Under the pieces are notes generated by a model. That model had not been told where the DNA came from. It made no database searches and worked only from the letters and a program-made list of their open reading frames with translations. From assembly GCA_910576795.1 (NCBI GenBank), contig CAJTIX010000002.1, forward strand, positions 53,731 through 117,730: a DNA stretch of 64,000 nt, read 5' to 3'. The position numbers and the translations under genes were made by a program. Origin of the DNA: an uncultured Bacilli bacterium (GTDB lineage: Bacteria > Bacillota_I > Bacilli_A > RF39 > UBA660). This document shows, piece after piece, positions 7,898-15,514 of this stretch. The number at the start of each line of letters is the position of its first letter. The first letter of the stretch is position 1.

Positions 7898-8113
7898 TTG
7901 GATAAATTTAAAGTAATAAAAGAATATAAAGATTATTATTTATGTGAACATGAAAAGCATAAATACAAAGAGTGCTTTAGTAAAATAGGATATAAACCAG
8001 ATCAAGAAGGATATATTACAAAAGTTGAAACAGATTTAGGACATATAAAACAAGTTCCAATGCCAAAGGATTTAGAAGAATCATATAACAAGTTTTTTAA
8101 GGTAGGTGTTTGA
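7898..8113 (+). CDS. Hypothetical phage protein, 71 residues (TTG start)
   Basis: TTG at 7898 is spaced 7 bases from AAGTAGGTG. The protein has Cys and His (LCEHEKHKYKECF) that could bind a metal, then a polar end. No ATG is available near the N-terminus. Function unknown. Confidence 0.52.
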   Translation: MDKFKVIKEYKDYYLCEHEKHKYKECFSKIGYKPDQEGYITKVETDLGHIKQVPMPKDLEESYNKFFKVGV

Positions 8114-8115
8114 TT

Positions 8116-8592
8116 ATGAATACTTATAATAAAAATACGTTTCAAAAAACGGTTGCAATATTAGTAGGATATAACAAAATTAAAAAATCGATAGAAAATT
8201 TGGAAAAGCAACAAAAGGAATTAGAAGAAGAAAAGAATGATATAAAACAAGAAATTTCAAAACCTAACAGAGTTGTATTAAGAGAAAAAGATCAATTATA
8301 TTATTATAGTGACGAAACTTTAAATAATAGAATAAACGAAATACGTCAATTAGTTATAAAAGCCAAAGCAGAACTTAATTTTATAGATAATTGTTTAAAA
8401 GAAATACAAGCAGATAAATATTATGAAATAATCCCTTTATTTTTCTTTTCAAATAAAACAATCGAAGAATTGGCAGAATATTTTAATATTTCAACACAGT
8501 CAGTCCATTATAATAAAAATAGACTTATAAGAAGCCTGTCATATTACTTAATACCACTTGACAAAATCGAAGAAATTAAGAAAATAGGTTGA
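8116..8592 (+). CDS. ArpU/sigma-like phage late transcription regulator
   Basis: The 158-residue protein has an N-terminal coiled coil and a C-terminal helix-turn-helix of sigma-region-4 type (TIEELAEYFNISTQSVHYNK). This layout matches the ArpU/RinA-like regulators that many Gram-positive phages encode just before the packaging genes, where they switch on late transcription. Start at ATG 8116 is set by AGGTG with a 7-base spacer; TTG 8110 is also in frame. A non-coding control region follows at once, consistent with its target lying there. Confidence 0.72.
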   Translation: MNTYNKNTFQKTVAILVGYNKIKKSIENLEKQQKELEEEKNDIKQEISKPNRVVLREKDQLYYYSDETLNNRINEIRQLVIKAKAELNFIDNCLKEIQADKYYEIIPLFFFSNKTIEELAEYFNISTQSVHYNKNRLIRSLSYYLIPLDKIEEIKKIG

Positions 8593-8644
8593 TTCGTTTA
8601 GAAATCAGGTTGATTTCATATTGATTTTATATATGTTATAATGT

Positions 8645-8689
8645 GTAAAATGAAATAATTATAAATAAAAATTAATTGTTTCATTTTAC
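8645..8689 (+). other. 16-bp hairpin at the phage late control region
   Basis: GTAAAATGAAATAATT at 8645-8660 pairs with AATTGTTTCATTTTAC at 8674-8689 with one G-U pair and a 13-base loop. It is followed by ACCCCTTTTTATTC. It starts within a few bases of the TATAAT at 8637, so a transcript from there would begin in the hairpin. Confidence 0.5.
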
Positions 8690-8707
8690 CCCTTTTTATT
8701 CTTTTAT

Positions 8708-8729
8708 AACACTATCAGTTGATAGTGTT
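8708..8729. promoter_or_regulatory. Palindromic operator-like site
   Basis: AACACTATCA and TGATAGTGTT form a perfect 10-bp inverted repeat around GT. A shorter relative (TATCAATTGATA) lies about 150 bases downstream, as expected for two operators of one regulator. The regulator is not identified. Confidence 0.45.
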
Positions 8730-8876
8730 CCGATAATATGCTTATATAATGCATTGTGAAGTATAAAACCTATTACGAGGGACATATAAGTCATTATGAG
8801 TTTGTGGAAAGCTTATTTTTGATAGGTTAAAGTGATTACATTTATATTATCGGTGCAGTATCAATTGATATGTTAA

Positions 8877-8905
8877 TTGAATATTACTTATTTATGTGAT
8901 ATAAT
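8877..8905 (+). promoter_or_regulatory. Sigma-A type promoter for the gene at 8932
   Basis: TTGAAT (8877-8882) and TATAAT (8900-8905) are 17 bases apart. An AGAGGT ribosome site and the ATG at 8932 follow. Confidence 0.65.
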
Positions 8906-8931
8906 CGTTGCAGAAATAAGAGGTACTAGAA

Positions 8932-9288
8932 ATGTCTAAATATTTTAATGAATTTACTTTAAAAGTTGGCAATCAAAAATTTTTAATTGAAAACCATATT
9001 TATATAAATAAAATATCAGAATATAATTTATATGCAGTTAGGCAATATTCTGATGAGCCTTTATTTTTGATATCATCATATTTTGTAGCCTTGTTATTTT
9101 CTAAAGAGATTTGTTTCTCTTCTGATGGCTATATAAGAATAAATAGATTAATTGATCTACTAAAAAGCAGAAAAGTAGTATTCAAAAATTGTTATTATGA
9201 TATAGCATATAAAAAGAAAAACGAAATTAAAGAAGAATATATGACAGATATTATTGAAAATCAAAATTTACTTAGATATAGAGATTAA
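8932..9288 (+). CDS. Hypothetical phage protein, 118 residues
   Basis: It has its own consensus promoter and terminator, so it is a monocistronic unit between the late regulator and the tRNAs. The sequence is aromatic-rich with Cys residues and no recognised motif. Independent expression inside a prophage suggests a lysogeny-expressed (moron-like) gene; that is inference. Confidence 0.6.
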   Translation: MSKYFNEFTLKVGNQKFLIENHIYINKISEYNLYAVRQYSDEPLFLISSYFVALLFSKEICFSSDGYIRINRLIDLLKSRKVVFKNCYYDIAYKKKNEIKEEYMTDIIENQNLLRYRD

Positions 9289-9310
9289 GACATTCGAAAG
9301 AGTGTCTTTT
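9288..9310 (+). terminator. Intrinsic terminator with GAAA tetraloop
   Basis: AGACATTC and GAGTGTCT pair around a GAAA tetraloop and are followed by TTTATTTT. It overlaps the stop codon of the gene at 8932. Confidence 0.7.
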
Positions 9311-9315
9311 ATTTT

Positions 9316-9389
9316 GCTCCTATAGTTCAATGGTAGAACAACGGTCTCCAAAACCGTATATTTGAGTTCGATTCTTGATGAGAGTGCCA
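9316..9389 (+). tRNA. Phage tRNA-Trp (CCA anticodon)
   Basis: A 74-base cloverleaf with D stem GTTC/GAAC, anticodon stem ACGGT/ACCGT, loop CTCCAAA (CCA at 9348-9350), T stem TTGAG/CTTGA and encoded CCA end. The acceptor stem GCTCCTA/TGAGAGT contains one C-A mismatch and two G-U pairs, so the tRNA may be weakened. It lies in the prophage between the control region and the terminase genes. Confidence 0.85.
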
Positions 9390-9393
9390 AAAT

Positions 9394-9467
9394 GGCAGGA
9401 TAGAGTAATGGTAACTTATCAATTTCGTTAGTTGATGATGATGGTTCGATTCCATCTCCTGCAACCA
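9394..9467 (+). tRNA. Phage tRNA, probably Thr (CGT anticodon)
   Basis: Four bases after the tRNA-Trp a second 74-base cloverleaf has acceptor GGCAGGA/TCCTGCA (first pair G-A mismatched), D stem GAGT/ACTT, anticodon stem TCAAT/GTTGA, loop TTCGTTA and T stem GATGG/CCATC with encoded CCA. The anticodon at 9426-9428 reads CGT (Thr). Position 37 is T instead of the usual purine, so the assignment is less sure. Confidence 0.7.
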
Positions 9468-9488
9468 ATTATGAAAGAGAGGTAGACA

Positions 9489-9665
9489 ATGATAAAAGTA
9501 AAAGCACTAGATACTTATGAAAAATTAAATATCAAAGATGAGCAGTTAAACATGATTCCAAAAAAAGGAAAGATATTTCAAGTAACAGAAAATAGATTGA
9601 AAGTTTTATTAGGAGATAATAGGCATCATGTTGCTTTTGTTGAAATAGTAGAAAATAAAAAATAA
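9489..9665 (+). CDS. Small conserved-type phage protein, 58 residues
   Basis: AGAGAGGT precedes the ATG. The sequence (KALDTYEKLNIKDEQLN, PKKGKIFQVTENRLKVL) follows a pattern often seen in small phage proteins next to terminase genes. Function unknown. Confidence 0.65.
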   Translation: MIKVKALDTYEKLNIKDEQLNMIPKKGKIFQVTENRLKVLLGDNRHHVAFVEIVENKK

Positions 9666-9685
9666 AAAATGAGAGGTGGTATATT

Positions 9686-9895
9686 ATGAATTTAGATAAA
9701 TATATCAGAATACAACTCATGATATTATCTAAAAAATATGATATATCAGTTGTAGAAGTTACTAAAGGTCAAGAAGATAGAATTTCAAAAAGCTATACAG
9801 TTAACTTTAAGGAAAAGAAAAAAGTTTCTATTAATCGACAAATGCATTTTGGAAATAAAAAGAATCTAGTGAGTTGGTTAATGTGTCTAGAGTAA
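9686..9895 (+). CDS. Hypothetical phage protein, 69 residues
   Basis: GAGAGGTGG precedes the ATG. The protein is basic with a helical N-terminus (YIRIQLMILSKKYD). It overlaps the terminase small subunit start by 13 bases. No family was recognised. Confidence 0.55.
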   Translation: MNLDKYIRIQLMILSKKYDISVVEVTKGQEDRISKSYTVNFKEKKKVSINRQMHFGNKKNLVSWLMCLE

Positions 9896-10347
9896 AGCTA
9901 ACTGATAAACAGAAAAAGAAAATAATAGCAGATTATATAAATAATACTAACTTTAGTGAAACTGCTAGAATGAATCATGTTCATGCTTCTACAGTAAAAA
10001 GGTTAATAGATAGTGATTACGACAAAGATTTGCAAGAAAAGGCAGAACATAAAAAAGAAGAAAACACCAAAGATATTTTGGAATATCTAGATACAATTGG
10101 AAATCAACAAAGAGAAATAATTGATTTGTCATTAAAAGTTCTTGTTGAAAAATTGTCAAAACCAGATGCATTTACAAACATAAAGGACATTGCAACCGTT
10201 TATGGTGTTATCTATGATAAAGCAATTAAGTCTAAAGAATTGAAATTAAAACAAGAAGAATCACAATATAAAAACAATGCTTCTAAAGAGGTCTTAGATA
10301 AATTAGATACATTGTTAGAGGAACAAAAAAATGCCTATATGGACTAA
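9883..10347 (+). CDS. Terminase small subunit
   Basis: The protein of about 154 residues begins SRVKLTDKQKKKIIADYI, followed by a helix-turn-helix (FSETARMNHVHASTVKRLI) and a helical oligomerisation region, as in phage small terminases. It recognises packaging-site DNA and feeds it to the large subunit encoded next. I prefer GTG 9883; TTG 9874 is the upstream alternative. The gene overlaps the large subunit by 17 bases. Confidence 0.8.
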   Translation: MSRVKLTDKQKKKIIADYINNTNFSETARMNHVHASTVKRLIDSDYDKDLQEKAEHKKEENTKDILEYLDTIGNQQREIIDLSLKVLVEKLSKPDAFTNIKDIATVYGVIYDKAIKSKELKLKQEESQYKNNASKEVLDKLDTLLEEQKNAYMD

Positions 10348-11617
10348 TAAACAAAAGGAATATGGAAGAAATGCAAATCATAGATGGAATTTTAAAGTTG
10401 GTGCTGTTCGTAGTGGAAAAACCTTTCAAGATAAAGAAGATATTATTCCTAGAAGAATAAGAGAACGAATCGGAAAAGAAGGTTTATGTGTAATAATAGG
10501 AGTTACAGAAGCTACAGTTGAAAGAAATGTTTTAAGACCGATGCGAGATAAGTTTGGGAAAGAACTTGTTGGAACTATATCAAAAAATAAAGTTTGGCTA
10601 TTTGGAGAAGAATGTTATGCATTAGGTGCAGAAAAAGTAAATCAAGTGGCAAAAATTCAGGGTGCTAGTTTTAAATATGTTTATGGAGATGAAGTTGCAA
10701 AATGGAATAAAGAAGTATTTGATATGGTTAAATCAAGACTTGACCAAGATTATTCATTATTTGATGGTACTTGTAATCCAGAACAAGAAAACCATTGGTT
10801 AAAAGAATTTTTAGATAGTGATGCAGATATTTATCAGTTACATTATACGATAGATGATAATGATCATTTATCTGATACTTTCAAAGAGAATTTAAAAAAA
10901 GAATATTTTGGTACTGTAAAATATGACAGATACATTTTAGGACTGTGGGTAAATGCAGAAGGTCTTATATATAAGAAGTTTGCTAATAATCCAAGCAAAT
11001 ATGCAATTAAATATGAAGCAGAAAAAAGAAATGGAATCTGGTATGATAATCTGCCAAAAGGAGATACAATTGTAGGTATTGACTATGGTGGTAATAAATC
11101 AGGACAAGCTTTTGTTGCAATTAGAATTAGCAATGATTATACAAAAGTAATAGCATTGGCAAGTAGAAAATTTTCAAATGATTTGGATGATATTGATTCT
11201 AAAAAATTGGAAAATTTACAATATGAATTTATAGATTATGTTAGCAAGAAATTTCATTGCAATGTTGACTATGTTTATCCTGATAACGAAGAAACTGTGC
11301 ATATAAGAAGCTTAAGAAATAGATGTAATGCAGAAGGATTAGAAACAATAGTAAGAGGTTGTAAAAAAGAACCTATAAATACAAGAATAGATTGTCAAAA
11401 CACTATGTTAGGTTTTGACATTTTTGGTTATATAGAAGGCGAGTGTGTTAGTTTAGTGGATGCTTTAAAAAGTGCCTTGTGGGATGATACTAAATTAGAG
11501 GATGAAAGATTAGATAATTTTACTACAGATGTTGATACGTTGGATGCATACGAATATTCCTTTGAAAGATATATGAAAAGAATAAATGATGCAATAAAGA
11601 GAGGAGAATATACATGA
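10331..11617 (+). CDS. Terminase large subunit
   Basis: The 428-residue motor protein has Walker A GAVRSGKT (24-31), Walker B YVYGDE (116-121), a TCNP coupling segment and a C-terminal RNase H-like nuclease starting VGIDYGGNKSG near residue 246, with later acidic residues in YPDNEE. It translocates phage DNA into the capsid by ATP hydrolysis and cuts genome units. Full length for the PBSX/Terminase_3 type. The ATGA junction couples it to the portal gene. Confidence 0.93.
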   Translation: MPIWTNKQKEYGRNANHRWNFKVGAVRSGKTFQDKEDIIPRRIRERIGKEGLCVIIGVTEATVERNVLRPMRDKFGKELVGTISKNKVWLFGEECYALGAEKVNQVAKIQGASFKYVYGDEVAKWNKEVFDMVKSRLDQDYSLFDGTCNPEQENHWLKEFLDSDADIYQLHYTIDDNDHLSDTFKENLKKEYFGTVKYDRYILGLWVNAEGLIYKKFANNPSKYAIKYEAEKRNGIWYDNLPKGDTIVGIDYGGNKSGQAFVAIRISNDYTKVIALASRKFSNDLDDIDSKKLENLQYEFIDYVSKKFHCNVDYVYPDNEETVHIRSLRNRCNAEGLETIVRGCKKEPINTRIDCQNTMLGFDIFGYIEGECVSLVDALKSALWDDTKLEDERLDNFTTDVDTLDAYEYSFERYMKRINDAIKRGEYT

Positions 11618-12912
11618 TTAGAACAATGTGGGATAAAATACTTGCTTTGTTTGGAAAAAAGAAAGTAGATAACGATAGACAACAAGAAGAAAATGAAAAA
11701 TTTGTTACTCATTATGAAGATACAAAAGATATCAATTTTACAGCCATTTTTGCAAATAAACTAGCTAATTATGTTGTTAGTGACAGTAATATAGATGTAA
11801 CAGGAGATAATCAAAGAAGTGTTATATTACAGGATGTATTAAAGAAGTTGAAAAAGAAACTAAAGAAAATTGTTTCTCGAGAAATTGGAACAGGTGGAGT
11901 ATTAGTAGTTCCTTATGTTGCCAACAACAAAATAAACTTCAATGTTATAACACAGAATCGATTGAACATTAATAAGAAAATCGGTGAGGATATTATAGAT
12001 TGTACAATATTAGCAGAACATATTGTACGAGACCAAAAGAATTATTACAGATGGGCAGATTATACATTAGAAAATGGTAATTTATATATTAAATATAGGG
12101 CTACTGTGGAAAGTAGTCCTATTTCTATGGAAACAGTTATAGAATGGGCAAACATTAAAGATATAGCAATTACTAATGTTGAAAGAATGCCATTTATGTA
12201 TATCAAATCTCCAGTCGATAATAGACAAGAAAATGATGATTATGGAGTTCCAATTACATACGGTTGTGAAAAACAAATATCTAAAATTATGCACACTTTA
12301 AATCAAATTGAAAGAGAATATGACTTAAAAGAAGTATTTGTTGGTGCAAACGAGTCAATGTTCAAAGGTCCAGGAGCATTACCTAGTAATGGAATATATA
12401 AAAAAATAAATAGTGATGAAACAGACTTTTGGGAAGTATTTGATCCAGCATTTCGTGATACACCGCTTTTTAATAAGTTAATGAACGAATGTTCAATGTT
12501 AGAAAAACAAATTGGAACAAGTGAAGGAATTCTTACAAAGGCAGAAACAAAAAATGCTACTGCCACTGAAATAAAGAAAATCTTAAAAGATACGTTTGAT
12601 ATATGTGATGACATACGAGATGGACTAGAGGATGGATTAAAAGATTTCTTATATGCCTGTGATGTGCTAGCAAATTATTACAATCTTTCTCCTCAAGGAG
12701 AATATGAACTATCTACAGATTGGTCTTATTCTTTATTAGAAGATAGTCAACAAGAATTCAATCAGTTGTTACAAGGAGAAGCAAGAGGTGTGATTAAAAA
12801 AGCCGAAATAAGGCAATACTTGAAACCACATGAGAACTTGAAAGAAGCACAAGCAGTTATTGATGAAATAAAAAAAGAAAATCCTAGTACAAAGGATTTA
12901 TTAGGAGGATGA
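11614..12912 (+). CDS. Portal protein (SPP1 gp6-like)
   Basis: The 432-residue protein sits directly after the large terminase. It has the expected pattern of SPP1-type portals: a short N-terminal helix, an early FANKLANYVVSD segment, a GTGGVLVVPYV strand, a long helix with IMHTLNQIEREYD and a C-terminal LRPHENLKEAQ-like clip region. It forms the ring at the capsid vertex through which DNA passes. Confidence 0.87.
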   Translation: MIRTMWDKILALFGKKKVDNDRQQEENEKFVTHYEDTKDINFTAIFANKLANYVVSDSNIDVTGDNQRSVILQDVLKKLKKKLKKIVSREIGTGGVLVVPYVANNKINFNVITQNRLNINKKIGEDIIDCTILAEHIVRDQKNYYRWADYTLENGNLYIKYRATVESSPISMETVIEWANIKDIAITNVERMPFMYIKSPVDNRQENDDYGVPITYGCEKQISKIMHTLNQIEREYDLKEVFVGANESMFKGPGALPSNGIYKKINSDETDFWEVFDPAFRDTPLFNKLMNECSMLEKQIGTSEGILTKAETKNATATEIKKILKDTFDICDDIRDGLEDGLKDFLYACDVLANYYNLSPQGEYELSTDWSYSLLEDSQQEFNQLLQGEARGVIKKAEIRQYLKPHENLKEAQAVIDEIKKENPSTKDLLGG

Positions 12913-12914
12913 TT

Positions 12915-13124
12915 ATGAATGTCTATATAAATGGAAAAGAATATATTAATCAATTTGAAGTTAATATAGAACCAATTACCTACTTTGATTGTGACAGTAA
13001 TAGCAACCAAATAGAAAGTTATCTTTTATATATGTGGAAAGAAGGGCAATTTGAGAAGATTAAATTGCCAATTGAAACTAAATTTACATTAAAGAATAGA
13101 AGTTTGTTTATTGAATTTGATTAG
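12915..13124 (+). CDS. Small phage protein, 69 residues
   Basis: ATG 12915 lies 6 bases after AGGAGG; an ATG at 12909 overlaps the portal stop but is too close to that site. The chain is beta-rich (MNVYINGKEYINQFEVNIEP). It lies between portal and ImmA-like genes; function unknown. Confidence 0.6.
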   Translation: MNVYINGKEYINQFEVNIEPITYFDCDSNSNQIESYLLYMWKEGQFEKIKLPIETKFTLKNRSLFIEFD

Positions 13125-13135
13125 GTGGTGATTAT

Positions 13136-13537
13136 ATGTTTGAAATGAACGGAATTAAATGGCAAGTAGTAGAAGTTGAACAAGAAAAACTGTGGAATGA
13201 ACAAAGAGAAAGTTTCAAAGATGATGGGAACCACATTTTAGGTAAATGTATGCCTTTTGAAAAAAAAATACTCATAAGTCAAGAATTGTGTTATGAACAA
13301 AAAAGAAAAACACTTATTCATGAATTAACACATTGTTACATAGCAAGCTATATAACTTTTAATGAAAAAGAATATACAGAGGATGATTTCTGTGATATCA
13401 ATGCTAATAGTTTTGATATAATCCAAAAAATTGTAGATAAGATTTATCCTATGACAGTAGAAATTGTTACAACAAATATTATTCTAGATGGTAAAAAGAT
13501 TGCAGAAACAATAAAGGGACAAGGTAATGTTAAGTGA
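13136..13537 (+). CDS. ImmA/IrrE-like zinc metallopeptidase
   Basis: The 133-residue protein contains TLIHELTHCY with the HExxH zinc motif at residues 62-66, preceded by the strand KILISQELCYEQK. The family (ImmA/IrrE, COG2856-like) includes proteases that cleave phage repressors, but short ones also sit among head genes with no known substrate. Here it is between portal and minor capsid genes, so a structural or maturation role is possible. It overlaps the next gene by 11 bases. Confidence 0.72.
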   Translation: MFEMNGIKWQVVEVEQEKLWNEQRESFKDDGNHILGKCMPFEKKILISQELCYEQKRKTLIHELTHCYIASYITFNEKEYTEDDFCDINANSFDIIQKIVDKIYPMTVEIVTTNIILDGKKIAETIKGQGNVK

Positions 13538-15221
13538 AGAATCTTTAGAAAGATTATCTGAAAGACTTGTTAATCGAATAGAAGAATTAAATCTATTTAT
13601 GATTGAAAAATTAGGAGAACAAATAGTTGATATAGGAACTCTTACACCTAGTCAGTTGCGAGAAGTGTTTCAATCGATTAAATATGGCAATAATCTTGAT
13701 GAAATTGTAAATAAAATTGCAGAAATAACAGATAAGAATGTGAATGATATTTATGAAATATTTGAGGAAGTAGCAAAGCAATGCCAGGAATATGCTAAAC
13801 AGTTTTATAAATATAAAAACATTAAATTTATTCCTTTTGAAGAGAACCAAACGCTAAAACAGCAAGTCAAAACAATTGCAAAAGCAACAGTTGATGAATA
13901 CATGAATATGAGTGAGACAATGGCTTATACATTCTATAATGATTCAGGAATTAGGGAATTTAGTTCTTTATCCGAAACATATCAAAAAGTAACTGATAGA
14001 GCAATATTAAGTTTCTCACAAGGTCGTGAATCGTTTGATATGATTATGAAACGAACTATGCGAGAATTAACTAGTCAAGGATTACGAACTGTTGACTATG
14101 CGAGTGGCTATTTAAGAAGAATGGATAGTTCTGTTCGAATGAATTTAATGGATGGTATTAGAAGGTTAAATAGAGAACTACAAACTCAATTCGGAAAAGA
14201 ATTCGGTGCTGATGGTGTAGAAGTATCACATCATAAGAATGCAGCACCTGATCACATTAATACAGTGGATGGGCAACAATTTAGCATTAATGGAGAAGTT
14301 ACAGTCAAAGGTATTAAGTATTTTAATTATGATACCGTAAATGACAATCTAGAAAGGCATGTAGGAGAGCTTAATTGTTATCATTTTGTTTATTCAATTG
14401 TGCTTGGGGTATCTAAACCTTTATATTCTAAAGAAGACCTAGAAGCTGATAAAAAGGCTAATATAGAAGGTTTTGAGTTCGAAGGCAAACATTATACTAT
14501 GTATGAGGGAACACAGCTACAAAGACAAATAGAAACGAAAATACGGCAATATAAAGATAGACAAATAGGTGCTAAAGCAATTAAGGACACTGATGAGATA
14601 TATCACTGTGAAGAAAAGATAAGACAACTTACACAAAAGTATCATGAATTATCCGATACTAGTGGTTTACCTACTAAAATTGACCGATTAAGAGTTGAAG
14701 GATATAAACGTGTTTCGATTAAGAAAGATACAAATCCATATAAAGATGTAACTCAAGAATGGCTAGATAAAGCAACTCCTAATAGCCATGAAGTAAAAGA
14801 TAGAAGTTACTTTGAACACAATGGTGTTAAATATAAAGTTGATGGTAAAAATGTAGTCCTTGATTATTCTAACAAAGAAAAAGAAGTTGCAGAATGGTTG
14901 GAAAATACATTTGGTGGAGAATTATATATGATTCCAAGAATAAATAATCCTAGTGGAATTCAAACACCAGATTATATATTTAGAAACAACAAGTGGGACT
15001 TAAAAACAATTATTGGTAATGGTAAGCAAGTGTTATATCATTCTGTGTATAAGAAAAAAGAACAAAGTGATAATTTTATTTTTGATGTATCTTCTTCAAA
15101 ATTGAGTATGGATGAGGTTGTACAACAAATAGACAAACTATACAAAAGAAAGGATGTACCATTCATTAATGAAATCATTGTAAAAAAAGATAATGATTTT
15201 ATAGTATTCAAAAGAAAATAA
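13527..15221 (+). CDS. Phage minor capsid protein fused to a C-terminal nuclease toxin domain
   Basis: Residues 1 to about 300 match phage minor capsid proteins of the Phage_min_cap2/MuF class (helical start, then GVEVSHHKNAAPDHINTVDG and CYHFVYSIVLG). A helical linker follows. Residues about 445-564 look like a BECR-fold (CdiA-CT type) nuclease: TPDYIFRNNKWDLKTIIG, QSDNFIFDVSSSKLS, then a C-terminal strand. Known family: MuF polymorphic toxins of temperate phages carry such ends and are thought to be injected with the DNA. No immunity gene is visible downstream, but a minus-strand promoter-terminator unit is. The nuclease fold is inferred from the pattern. Confidence 0.75.
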   Translation: MLSEESLERLSERLVNRIEELNLFMIEKLGEQIVDIGTLTPSQLREVFQSIKYGNNLDEIVNKIAEITDKNVNDIYEIFEEVAKQCQEYAKQFYKYKNIKFIPFEENQTLKQQVKTIAKATVDEYMNMSETMAYTFYNDSGIREFSSLSETYQKVTDRAILSFSQGRESFDMIMKRTMRELTSQGLRTVDYASGYLRRMDSSVRMNLMDGIRRLNRELQTQFGKEFGADGVEVSHHKNAAPDHINTVDGQQFSINGEVTVKGIKYFNYDTVNDNLERHVGELNCYHFVYSIVLGVSKPLYSKEDLEADKKANIEGFEFEGKHYTMYEGTQLQRQIETKIRQYKDRQIGAKAIKDTDEIYHCEEKIRQLTQKYHELSDTSGLPTKIDRLRVEGYKRVSIKKDTNPYKDVTQEWLDKATPNSHEVKDRSYFEHNGVKYKVDGKNVVLDYSNKEKEVAEWLENTFGGELYMIPRINNPSGIQTPDYIFRNNKWDLKTIIGNGKQVLYHSVYKKKEQSDNFIFDVSSSKLSMDEVVQQIDKLYKRKDVPFINEIIVKKDNDFIVFKRK

Positions 15222-15267
15222 AAAAGAATGCGACCGCACTGTAAAGTCAGTACGACCACATTCATTA
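15217..15267 (-). ncRNA. Short minus-strand RNA after the toxin-fusion gene
   Basis: A hairpin of 16 bp on the minus strand (15263-15248 with 15241-15226, all positions paired including four G-U) is followed by TTTTTTATTTT. On the plus strand the same bases leave A-C mismatches, so the RNA is made from the minus strand. A TTGACA-N17-TATATT promoter lies immediately upstream. The transcript would be about 50 bases and touches the 3' end of the toxin-fusion gene. No ORF is present. Confidence 0.55.
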
Positions 15268-15272
15268 CATAT

Positions 15273-15301
15273 AATATACACTTTTTTGGAAATTATGTCA
15301 A
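15273..15301 (-). promoter_or_regulatory. Consensus minus-strand promoter
   Basis: Minus strand TTGACA (15301-15296), 17 bases, TATATT (15278-15273). It drives only the short hairpin RNA at 15217-15267; no minus-strand gene follows. Confidence 0.6.
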
Positions 15302-15313
15302 ATTTCCATTTAT

Positions 15314-15390
15314 CTAGTAATAGCACAATTTGGTAGTGCACTACATTTGGGATGTAGAGGTTGGGGGTTCAAATCCCTCTTACTAGACCA
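15314..15390 (+). tRNA. Phage tRNA-Pro (TGG anticodon)
   Basis: A 77-base cloverleaf: acceptor CTAGTAA/TTACTAG (perfect, with the C1-G72 pair typical of tRNA-Pro), D stem GCAC/GTGC, anticodon stem CTACA/TGTAG, loop TTTGGGA, T stem GGGGG/CCCTC, encoded CCA. The anticodon is TGG. It lies alone between the minor capsid fusion and the scaffold gene, with its own terminator. Confidence 0.9.
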
Positions 15391-15400
15391 TTTATTTTTA

Positions 15401-15423
15401 GTCGATTAAATATCGGCTTTTTT
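15401..15423 (+). terminator. Intrinsic terminator after tRNA-Pro
   Basis: GTCGAT and ATCGGC pair (one G-U) around TAAAT and are followed by TTTTTT. Confidence 0.65.
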
Positions 15424-15514
15424 ATTGGTCTATCTTAAAGACTTGAAAGAAAAGATAGTTTCTAAAAATCTGGGAGGACAAAACCTCTTGAAAAAATTGG
15501 AAGGAGAATGAGAA

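Larger units (their letters stand above)
8593..8931 (+). promoter_or_regulatory. Late control region with promoters and hairpins
   Basis: This 339-base gap has no gene. It holds an extended -10 (TGTTATAAT, TATAAT at 8637-8642), a 16-bp hairpin, a 10-bp palindrome at 8708-8729, a long-range pair CCGATAATAT (from 8730) with ATATTATCGG (around 8846-8855), an inner AACCTAT/ATAGGTT pair, and a second ATCAATTGAT palindrome near 8865. A consensus promoter closes it. It lies between the late regulator and the late genes, so operators and an RNA element are both likely. Confidence 0.55.

Noticed and set aside
9268..9468. Minus-strand ORF of 66 codons
   Set aside because: It runs antisense through the two tRNAs and gives the familiar artefact GDGIEPSSS seen when tRNA genes are translated.
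15138..15341. Minus-strand ORFs over the end of the toxin-fusion gene
   Set aside because: No ribosome site, and they run through the hairpin RNA; better explained as non-coding.
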